Of a stretch of 64,000 bases of DNA, positions 53,402-64,000 are shown in pieces. The notes under the pieces are model-generated. The model searched no databases and was not told the DNA's origin. It was given only the letters and a program-made list of their open reading frames with translations. A program made the position numbers and the translations under genes. Each line of letters starts with the position of its first letter. The stretch's first letter is position 1. Source of the DNA: Cichorium intybus (Eukaryota; Streptophyta; Magnoliopsida; Asterales; Asteraceae); assembly GCA_023525715.1 (NCBI GenBank), contig CM042015.1:83359250-83423249 (forward strand), given 5' to 3'.

Positions 53402-53713
53402 ATGTCTGGAAGAGGAAAAGGAGGCAAAGGATTGGGAAAGGGGGGAGCGAAGCGTCACCGGAAAGTTCTCCGTGACAACATCCAGGGAATCACGAAACCG
53501 GCGATTCGCCGTCTGGCGAGGCGTGGTGGCGTCAAGCGTATTAGCGGCCTTATCTACGAGGAAACACGAGGCGTGTTGAAGATCTTCCTAGAGAACGTTA
53601 TTCGTGACGCTGTAACCTACACTGAACATGCTCGTCGGAAAACTGTTACTGCTATGGATGTTGTCTATGCTTTGAAGCGTCAAGGTCGTACACTGTACGG
53701 TTTTGGTGGTTAA
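53402..53713 (+). CDS. histone H4 (canonical)
   Basis: This intronless gene encodes 103 residues, including Met, matching the near-invariant plant H4: a [19 protein letters not shown] tail with acetylatable Lys 5, 8, 12, 16 and methylatable Lys 20, the histone fold, and the TLYGFGG end. H4 pairs with H3 to form the nucleosome core in the nucleus. The start at 53402 gives the standard protein; a longer frame reaches further upstream but runs through the TATA box and leader. The promoter is intact, so I expect S-phase expression. A closing TAA is followed by a 3' flank similar to the first H4 copy. Confidence 0.97.
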
Positions 53714-54192
53714 GGTAGCTTAGGGTTTGTATTTTTCGATCTGTTTCATTATTGTGTAGTGATGTATCTCATATCAATGCAATGAAGCTCGATTGCGACC
53801 TGAGATTCATTTTAATCAGTATATGTGTTAATTTGTGCTGTTGATTTCTATTGCGATAATAATTTGATTAAAGTAAAGTGGTTTTATTGGAAATTGTTTT
53901 GAAGTTCGAAACCCTAAATCAGCAAGAATTAGTTTTCTTCATACGATAGATGATAAAGTTAAATTACTATAATTATCATAATTTATTGTTTTTCTCTTTG
54001 GCTGTGCTTCTTTAGTGGTAACAATGGCTGGCGACCAACGCATTCGAGATGTAGCCCCATTGTAGTTGACGAACAACTAGCGGCCATATGTCGTGAGTAT
54101 GGAATGTCAGACAATGATGCGGTAGAATTACCCGAACCTTTCGATGACACCACCTAGAAAAGTTAGTGTGTATGTGAAAGTTTGAAGGTGGG
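53714..54192. other. H4 3' flank and an unidentified frame tail
   Basis: The first 130 bases resemble the 3' flank of the other H4 copy. Near 54069-54158 a short + frame ends in an acidic stretch (LPEPFDDTT) and a stop. I do not recognise it. Confidence 0.4.
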
Positions 54193-55619
54193 TGTAACAT
54201 CCTTAAATTCATAAGTTAAGGATGTTAGATTAGTTAAATTGAATACTTTGGAATATTAGAAGATTATAAGAAGGATTTAATTTCATTAAATAATAACATG
54301 TGATAAATGATTTTTTTGTCAAAATGGAACAAGAAATGTATAACTTAATTAAATATATGTTTATACAAATATAATGAATGATTATTAGTTGCAAGACATA
54401 GGTTTAGAGCATTATTTGCACATAAAATGACACGTTATATCTATATGTATGTTATATGCTTTAAAATGGGACAAAAAATATAAATCTTTAAGAATAATGA
54501 TTAATGGTTAAGAAAAATATTAAGAACATTATTATGTCTTATTATAGTCCCAATAAAGTCCAGCATAAGTGAGAATAAAGTAAATGTAAGTGTATTAATA
54601 CATAGACTGAAAATAAGGTTTAAAAAACATATTTGATGCTTGTTCCAAATGATATTGGAACCCGAGCTTCAAGATAATATTTTTGGTGGTTCTTAAGTCT
54701 AACATTAAATTCACAATTAGTAGGATACAATGTAAAAATAACCAAGAAAAATGGTATATATAAGGAAGGAGATATAAACTTGTGAAGTTGGAGTATCACT
54801 TAGAAAGAAAACTGAGATATACATGTATATATCTCTAGGGGAATTTTGGTAAATTGTCATGGCGTTAAGGGCTAAAAATTGGTAGTGTGTGGCCACACAT
54901 TATATCCTTTGGTTCTTTGAATGACCCATACACTAGAAGTCTCTTAACAAGAGGTAAAGTTTTAACTTTTGCGGCCACACACTCTCATGACTACGTACAT
55001 CTACTCGGCCACATATATCCAAAGGAATGCCATTTATGGCCAAAGAAGTGTACAAAAGGAACACTTGTCCCTTCACTAAGATAGAAAACAACTAATATAC
55101 ATCTTTTTAATCCATTTGATCCTCATTTCACATTTACCCAAAGGAAATACAGAGGAGTTACGAAGCACACAATGTTAAAGTAGTTAAGCCATCATTTTAT
55201 GTGATTTAAAAATATTCATGAAGAGAAATGAAGAAATAACTTGATACAATCAATATCAAAGGTATATTTATCATTCTTGTGCATTATTTAATGGTATTAG
55301 TTATGTTTTTATGGTTGATACAAATCCTAGAATTGTTATATGAAGTCTAGGAAACAATAGGTTGATTGTACCTATGAGATGGAATAAGAACAAGTGTAGT
55401 CTTTCATTTTTAGCATATGTGGAATTATTCGAGGAAGATTATTTCAAAAAGGTTTCATGTCTTAAAATTATGATGAATGTTTAATAGAAACTAATTGAGT
55501 ATGATATGAAGCATATTATGAAATATATTTGCGTATGGATAACTTGTTATTGGTAAAGAAACATCAAGAATAAACTTTGGGTCATTCCATTGGATGAAAA
55601 GAAATATAGGATGCAAACT
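54193..55619 (+). mobile_element. possible LTR fragment and unassigned DNA
   Basis: TGTAACATCC at 54193 follows a purine-rich GAAGGTGGG, as at a 3' LTR start. No end or primer-binding site was found, and no gene was recognised before the next element. Confidence 0.3.
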
Positions 55620-58600
55620 TGTGACACCCCATTTCTACTGTTTTCGAATACTATGGTTTTTCGTATAAATACATGAATACAAAAATACGGTTTATCAAAA
55701 ACCGATCATTTACATGTTTAATAAACACAGTGGGTGTTACAAATCCATACCAAAACTAACCATAGTAAGCAAGAAAGGATTAAACATTCAGTCCAAGATA
55801 GGAGCTATGTGGGCTCCACTCCAGCTAAACTTCATCCAATTATAGCATAGCATTTAACCTGCAATACATGGCAAAACATAAAATACGTAAGACAATAATG
55901 TCTCGTGAGTTACATGAGTTTTAGACTCAAACCTTTAACTTCTTTTCCAACTTTTATAAAACTTATAACATGAAACTTCTGTCAAAACTTTATAGTAATA
56001 ACATACTATAACTTTTTACTTCTCGAAATCATTTCATAACATACTTTACAAAAATAACATCTTTCAAAACTTATAGCAGTTTCATACTATAACTCTTTAC
56101 TTTTCAAATTCACTTCATAATATATTTTTCAAAAATAGTTTCTTTCTTACTTTCTTTGATTGGTTTTATAAGATTGCTGGATTTTTATACTTAGGGCTTT
56201 AATCACCATAAGTGATACCCCAAATCTCTACGGCGAGAAAGAACGGATCAATCCTCACCATAGAAGTGCTGAGGCGATCTACTTCGCGATGGGGCTTTTT
56301 CCCCAGTAGACCCCTTACCTAACCCGGGTAGGTTGGAACATAGTTCCCTTACTAACGCTGCTTGCTACAATTACCATTCATACAAAATACTTGCTGCTTG
56401 CTTGAACATTTCTCATATACATATAATTTGTGGCTAGGTGCCAAACTACATCACTTTATGTCTTTATGGCTAGATGCCAAATACATAACTTTCGTTTCAC
56501 ATAAACCATATGTTTAAAACATGTCTTTATAACATTTTAGGCTTAATGCCAAATCATACTTTCCAAACATCTTGTGGCTATACGCCCTTTCATACTTGAA
56601 AACATATACAATTTGTAACCAAAATATACTTCTTAAACATTTTATGGCTATATGTCTATCCATACTTTCAAACATGTATAACTTGTATTCAAAATATACT
56701 TTCACATAATTGGTTCATAGACCAAAACATACTTTCACATAATTGGCTCATAGACTAAAACATAACTTCAAATATAACATTATACTTTCACAAACAAGTT
56801 AGAGATAATACTCTTGCATATAATTTCACATATAGAAATTTTATAAGAAATATTGTAAATACTTACTTGCCATGTACCCCAGAATGGGTAAAAATACTGC
56901 ATGTACTCACCTCACGTATTGCTAGAAAATTGGCTACACGTTCATTGTATTTATACTCTTTTGATCCATTAATCACTTGGCATGGACCTATATTTAACAT
57001 GTTATACATTAACATTCATGCTAACTGACTCTATAACTTATTAGAGTCCTTATAATACTATCTTGGGTCATAACAAGTCTATAACTTTTAAATGACCAAC
57101 TTTAGTTAAATCGTATTTTATACGTATTTTACTACAGTACCCTCGGGGGGTCGTATTTCGATTCCGACAATTTTCCATGAAGTTTTGGGCCATAATAGAC
57201 CTATGTTTAAAATTTGAGGTCAGTCGGACAAGTCTAGCATCAAGTTCCAAAAAATGAACCAAGCCTTAACAGGAAGCAGGAGAAATTTGATCAAATTTCT
57301 GCAGCCGCTGGATCGCGACCCGATCCTAAGGGGGATCGCGACGCGACCTCGTCTGGTGTGACCAGAAGCTTGATTTTTATGCTACAAATTTCCATTTTCC
57401 CATATTAAGGAATTAATGCACGACTTAATCACTAGGGATTGTTCCAAGAGCAAAACCATTCATTTTTTCCAGTTTCTAAACCATTGAAATCATAGATTTA
57501 AATCATTTTCCAAACATTCCCGTTTTTGCATTTTTTTGTCCAAAACCGAAATTGTCCAATATTAATCACTTCTACTGACTTATTTCAACAATTTCCACAT
57601 ATGGAACTCATTAAAACCCCTTAGAATTAGTTTGATCATGTAAAATTGAATTCTAAGGCTTTTGAACAAAATTCAAATTTTTCAACAATAGCAACATACT
57701 TTGATGATTTTAAGATATGTTCTTAATACACAACTTAATTGTTTTAGAATCATTCTAGGACTAAAATAACAACTCCTTTATACATCTAAACCATAGTTTT
57801 CTTCAATTTCATCACTTTTGATTGAAATCATTCCCGAAAACTCATTTTTACTCAAAAAAATCATTTTAATGAATTTTCAAGAAGGGAATTGATTTCTCAT
57901 GTCTTTTATGAAACTTTAGGCTTATTAGATCATTTACAATCAGTTTCAAACTCATAATTTGATTTATTCTCATAAAATCCCGTTTTTGACAATTTTCACC
58001 AAAAATGCAAATTTTTGAAACCAATCACTTAGGAATGTATTTATACATCTTAAGTGATTATTTGAACCTAACAAAACAATAAAAATCACTTTCAATCTCA
58101 CAAACCCATTTCTAGGGTTCTTGAGCTAAAATTCTCATTTCTTGATCTTTAACACTTTCAATGGTTAAACTAGGTTTAGGTAGTGATTAAGACACAAGTT
58201 AAGGCTAGGAATCATAGGATAATCCTCCTCTAGCCACTGGATTCTCGAAGCTACAGTAACCTATTAATAAGGAATGGGTTAAACAACCCTAAAGACAAGA
58301 TTACTAACCTTATATGGCTTGAAATTCTTCAATTCCAAGTAAATTTCTTCCAAATCTTTAAAAACTCAAAGCCCGATCACTGAAACTCTCTCTGCCTCTC
58401 TCACGATTCCTCTAGAACTCTCTTTTGAATTTTATGTTGATTAATGAGATATTTTCTCATTTTTATATTTTCCATATTTTCAGTTTTAGTCCCTGAACTT
58501 TCATTCCTTGGACTTTTGACACCAACATTGGGTTTGGCCACACAAAACCATAATTCTTACATTTTTAGTCCAAAAGGCTAAAATATAATTTCATAATAAT

Positions 58601-58715
58601 TTATGGATTTGGTCAAATGACCAAATTACCCTTACGAACATAATTTCTCATGAACATACACATTAAGCTTTAAATTACACACACCTTATTTATATTATTA
58701 GTTTGGGTCGTTACA
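55620..58715 (-). mobile_element. 3' LTR of a large retrotransposon derivative, 3.1 kb
   Basis: On the minus strand it starts TGTAACGACCC just after a polypurine tract (TAAGGGGGAGG) and ends GGGGTGTCACA. The same terminal sequence recurs at 62464. It carries a CpG-rich cluster with GGATCGCGACCCGATC and GATCGCGACGCGACC at 57309-57345, and short repeats with GGCTAGGTGCCAAA near 56400-56560. Confidence 0.85.
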
Positions 58716-61700
58716 ACTACCTCCCCCTTATTGGGATTCCGTCCTCGGAATCATCACACAACTGTTGATACTTTCTTTTTACCAACACATAATCATATCC
58801 TTCATTATTTTATCTTTTAATCTTTCATTCTTTGGTTTCTTTTGATTCTTTAATCAGCTCTTAACGGTTCCTACTTTCAATCCTTTAAAGAGGATTAACA
58901 TAATCTCTTTAAAACATTATATATCTTCCCAGTTAACCAAAATATCATTTTGGTCATTTTACTCTCTTTTCCTTATAATATTCATAATACTTATAAGAAA
59001 AAATACTTTACTTTTATTAAATGACCAAAATACCCCTTTCGGTCATTTTATCTGTTTTCTCAACCTTTTAGTCATTCATTCATGTTTCATACTCTTCATT
59101 CTAGTTACTTTCCTTTCTACCTCATTTCATTGATATACAATCTCTTAGTAAACTTATTTTACAAAATAGTTTCATACTTCAATACTTTTTATCATAAATA
59201 GCAATCTACTTTATAATTCTTCTCATATCTTTACTAAAACATGTGAGATTTTACTCACAGCATTCTTTATTTATAAAGATTCCCAATACCATTAAACATA
59301 ATTATATATGTTTCGTATTTATGCAATTTCATAAATACACAAAATCTTTTCCTTGTATAAATTTTGTCCCTTAATGGACATTTTACTTGAGCAATATTTT
59401 CATCTTCAATTAATATGGCTTATTTATTTTCACTCTTCTCTTCTTCTCATTCCTTCACTCATTCGTTACTTCCTAGATAATCCACTGTTATTTCTTCTTT
59501 ACAAAAGTTTTACAACATCTTATTTCTCTTACATTTGTTTTTAAATCTTTTAAACTTCAATTTATTTTTCTTTATCTCTATTACCCATTACTGACTCATT
59601 ACCATTTATAAAGGATGTATTTTCCTCTTTCTTGTTACACTTTACATTCTTACTTTTCTGATTGGGACAGAATTTGTCGTAACAGTACACCTTACACGAG
59701 GATTTGCATATTTCACTCTAGAAAAGTCAAACTACATATTGCTTTTTGATTTAGAATCTAGACATCCATAGGTTTCTTTTTGTGTAAAAATACAAAATTT
59801 TCAGCCTTGTAGATTTGTACAGTTTTATTATTGAAGTTGAGCTATTAGTTCTGTCAACTTATTTACTCTCTACTCTTGACATTTATATTACGGATTTATA
59901 TACTTCTGTTTACTCCCTACTAACGTTCATACGTTCACAACAGATTATTATTATCATTATTTTCTACTCTGCATTCTACATGTATCTATTCATACATGTC
60001 TTGAATCTTTCTACTTTCTCATCATATTTATTTATTAATAACTCAATTAATAGTTTGTATTTTCACATACCTCTTAATCATTTCTTGTACATTACATGTA
60101 CTACTTTCTTTACATATCTCATATCACTTTTTACTTGTATTACTTTCACATTTCGATATACTACCATTCTAAATACTTTTTCCTCTTCCTTTATTATGAG
60201 ATTTTTAGTCTCATTTACTCATTACACTTACTAATACAATTCTGTCTTTTTCACTCCTTAGCTTTCTTACAGTACTCCTATGAGTACATTTCTTATCTTC
60301 TGAGGTACCCCGTGTACCATTATCATCTTATTACACTTTTTATTATTATCATCTCATGGTGTAATTAGATTTCACAAATCATATTTATTAACTTCTTGAT
60401 CACAAATATCAACTCTCAGTTGGTTACCATTTTTAAGGAATGCATTCTTTTCCTTTCGTTTTATCTTACATAATTTTTTTTATAACTTTCTAGGCTTTAG
60501 GCCCAGCTTTTCTTCCACTATATCTTTTACTATCTTTTCTATGTGTTATAAAGCTACATGCCTAACACATTACATTGTTATTTCATTTAAACTCCACTTC
60601 TTTACACTATATATTTCTTTACAGCATTATATCTTTCATATTTCTTATAAAACTTCCTTCTTATGTATCTCTAGGTGATACACAACTGCCCTTGATTTTT
60701 CTCATCGTCTTTCGTTCTTTTATATTTCGAGGCAATTTGCCCAATACATTATTTTACTCTTTTGCTCCATACCTTTTAGTATTCTAATTAGAATACCTAT
60801 TTCATAGTCACTCTTATACCTTGTATAAGTTCTAAAATTTACTCATTCACTTATATTTCTAAACACGTATAAACATATATACATTTCTTTGTATTTCATG
60901 GTTACCAGCCATGTACTAATCATTTCTCAAAATCTTTGGAGACTTTTAGCCATTATTCCCATTCAGAAGTAGTAACCTCCTGTCTGTTTATCATAGTTCT
61001 TACATTATCTTTAATTCTTCGTCTACTACTTGTTTAGATATTTACTATTTTTCTTTACTTCATATCATTTATGACCTTTAGTCATTTTGCTCACATGCTT
61101 TTGGTTTTCTTCCATTATCATACACCATTATACTCTTTCATTACTGGTATTTCTTCTTTTATTTCACTCATTTGGTTGCGGAACTTAATTCCTGGCAACC
61201 ACTATCTTATCATCATTTGTTTCACCTTTAATTTCTTGCCTAACATTTATTTTGGCATTCAACCTTTATTTCTCGATTCACATTCATTTTATAACATTAC
61301 ATTAATACATTTTTCTTAAAATATCATAATCTTTAACAATTTACCATTTATCATTCTTTTCCCCATTTGGGTAATCTTACTTTGTTTTTATTACTCATTA
61401 TAGCACTGTACTTATAACTTATTCAATTTTTGAATCTTTGAAACACTTTCATGCATCTTCTTTGTTCAATCTGTACGTTAATCTTCCATTCCCTTTTAGC
61501 ATTGCCATCTTCTATCTTTAACTTTTCTCATCATTTTACTCTTATCATTCTGCAACGATATCTTACTTCCTTTATACCTTTAATATTCACACGACTTTTA
61601 GATAAGATTCTGCATTTAATGGTTATGCCTAAAGCACACCACTTGTCAACATTAAACCCCCTTTTTATAAAAATTTATATACCATTAATACACTCCGCTT

Positions 61701-62463
61701 ATAATTTTTTCATTCTTCATGTAAGAGTCTTACAACTCTTATATAGGTAATCAATACCCATAACTCCTCTTTAAATTACTCTTATTCATACTTCCTCTCG
61801 CCTCAACATGCATATAATTTAATGTCTTTCAATCTGTCTAAGACGTATCAATTATCACATTATTTCTTTTACTTTACCATACTAAGTGGTATATATCCAC
61901 TGCATTAACTTTTATTACTTATAATCTTTCTTGTTCTTGTTACATAGGCATACAATTCCTATGTTATTCTTACTACTCTCTTCACCAACCTTACCCACCA
62001 GAACGCCACAATTCATTTGTGATTCCACCAGTCTCAATACATATCCTGTGATTATGATAATACGGGCCCATATTACCATAATCACCTATACATATTGATT
62101 CTGTTGTTACCACAAGGTCTCATGGGACACTGGTTCCTTTAACATATAACCCCATTATAAGTACATGGTGATTAATACTAGAAACCTTACTACTTTATAA
62201 ACATAGCCTTTAATAAATTTAGACGGTTACGGAAAATATCATATAATTTTCCTAACGGTCGAATTTTTTTGCTCACTCTAAACATTGGCTCAACTCTCCT
62301 TAGTGTTATATATCTACATATTTTAAATAATGCATAATGTCTTAATCATTTAAGACATCATATAGCATACTTTCATAAACTATCATTTCTATAGCATGAG
62401 TTTAAGCCTAGGAGTGGAGCAAGCCAATCCTAATTCACTTAAACTATGGCTCTGATACCAACT
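58716..62463 (-). mobile_element. non-coding internal region of the derivative (LARD-like)
   Basis: The minus strand runs from a primer-binding site (TGGTATCAGAGCC, 62460-62448) to the polypurine tract at about 58730. The + strand is strikingly T- and C-rich. I found no gag, RT, RNase H or integrase motif in 3.7 kb. Open frames on + are low-complexity by-products. Confidence 0.75.
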
Positions 62464-64000
62464 TGTGACACCCCATTTCTACTCTTTTCGAATACTATGG
62501 TTTTTCATATAAATACATGAATACAAAAATACGGTTTATCAAAAACCGATCATTTACATGTTTAAAAAAAACAGTGGATGTTACAAATCCATACCAAAAC
62601 TAACCATATTAAGCAAGAAAGGATTAAACCTTGAGTCCAAGATAGGAGCTATGTGGGCTCCACTCAAGCTAAACTTCATCCAATTATAACATAGCATTTA
62701 ATCTGGAATACATGGCAAAACATAAAATACGTAAGACAATAATGTCTCGTGAGTTACATGAGTTTTAGACTCAAACCTTTAACTTCTTTTCCAACTTTTA
62801 TAAAACTTATAACATGAAACTTCTGTCAAAACTTTATAGTAATAACATACTATAACTTTTTACTTCTCGAAATCATTTCATAACAAACTTTACAAAAATA
62901 ACATCTTTCAAAACTTATAGCAGTATCATACTATAACTCTTTACTTTTCAAATTCACTTCATAATATACTTTTCAAAAATAGCTTCTTTCTTACTTTCTT
63001 TGACTGGTTTTATAAGCTTGCTAGATTTTTATACTTAGGGCTTTAATCACCATAAGTGATACCCCAAATCTCTACGGCGAGAAAGAACGGATCAATCCTC
63101 ACCATAGAAGTGCTGAGGCGATCTACTTCGCGATGGGGCTTTTTCCCCAGTAGACCCCTTACCTAACCCGGGTAGGTTGGAACATAGTTCCCTTACTAAC
63201 GCTGCTTGCTACAATTACCAGTCATACAAAATACTTGCTGCTTGCTTGAACATTTCTCATATACATATAATTTGTGGCTAGGTGCCAAACTACATCACTT
63301 TATGTCTTTATGGCTAGATGCCAAATACATAACTTTCGTTTCACATAAACCATATGTTTAAAACATGTCTTTATAACATTTTAGGCTTAATGCCAAATCA
63401 TACTTTCCATACATCTTGTGGCTATACGCCCTTTCATACTTGAAAACATATACAATTTGTAACCAAAACATACTTCTTAAACATTTTATGGCTATATGCC
63501 TATCCATAATTTCAAACATGTATAACTTGTATTCAAAATATACTTTCACATAATTGGTTCATAGACCAAAACATACTTTCACATAATTGGCTCATAGACC
63601 AAAACATAACTTCAAATATAATATTATACTTTCACAAACAAGTTAGAGATAATACTCTTGCATATAATTTCACATATAGAAATTTTATAAGAAATCTTGT
63701 AAATACTTACTTGCCATGTACCCCAGAATAGGTAAAAATACTGCATGTACTCACCTCACGTATTGCTAGAAAATTGGCTACACGTTCATTGTATTTATAC
63801 TCTTTTGATCCATTAATCACTTGGCATGGACCTATATTTAACATGTTATACATTAACATTCATGCTAACTGACTCTATAACTTATTAGAGTCCTTATAAT
63901 ACTATCTTGGGTCATAACAAGTCTATAACTTTTAAATGACCAACTTTAGTTAAATCGTATTTTATACGTATTTTACTACAGTACCCTCGGGGGATCGTAT
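62464..64000 (-). mobile_element. 5' LTR of the derivative, cut by window end
   Basis: It repeats 55620-57156 at an offset of about 6844 bp with scattered substitutions (roughly one to two per hundred bases by eye). The element therefore extends beyond the window and is older than the one at 11948. Confidence 0.85.

Noticed and set aside
59353..61750. Several + strand frames of 60-139 residues
   Set aside because: They are Leu/Phe/Tyr/Ser-rich products of a T-rich strand inside a non-coding retroelement interior.

Overview
This 64 kb window is plant nuclear DNA, almost certainly from the daisy family (Asteraceae). The strongest clue is a two-exon cytochrome P450 whose sequence matches, as I recall the family, the CYP71BL group of costunolide-synthase-type enzymes, which make sesquiterpene lactones in Asteraceae. 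Plant-type introns, AT-rich intergenic DNA, long TA microsatellites and dense LTR retrotransposons, Helitrons, MULEs and MITEs agree. No bacterial genes, CRISPR arrays, rRNA or tRNA genes were seen.

Layout. 1-1160: 3' end of a GRF-interacting factor (SSXT) gene on +, with a foldback MITE in its last intron. 2467-3285: an old inverted repeat. 4475-4786: a histone H4 copy with five amino-acid changes and a MITE-like insertion in its 5' leader. 5447-8700: remnants of Ty3-type LTR elements. 8747-9274: a MULE-type MITE with a perfect 10-bp target duplication. 9449-11105: the CYP71BL gene on -. 11948-23469: a large, very young Ty3-type element arranged LTR-internal-LTR-partial internal, with antisense Ty1/copia sequence inside. 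23470-31522: TA-rich DNA with an internally deleted FAR1/SWIM/OTU fusion gene, a phage-type RNA polymerase exon, a 1.4-kb MULE with a 9-bp target duplication, and a Helitron 3' terminus. 31523-35535: two related Helitrons, one inserted in the 5' tip of the other. 36720-38307: a gag-only copia derivative. 41050-52643: exons of three unrelated genes (TIC32-like short-chain dehydrogenase, plastid sigma factor, kinesin-8) on one strand, ending at a good Helitron 3' terminus; the dehydrogenase part is split and duplicated around a Ty3-type element. 53402-53713: a canonical, probably working histone H4 gene. 55620-64000: a large retrotransposon derivative on -, with its right LTR cut by the window edge.

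Probably functional host genes are few: the GIF gene (partial here), CYP71BL and the second H4. The first H4 and the OTU fusion are borderline. The rest is transposon-derived. No operon-like cooperation exists. The main themes are exon capture by Helitrons, nested insertion, and a host histone copy that appears to be decaying in transposon-rich surroundings.
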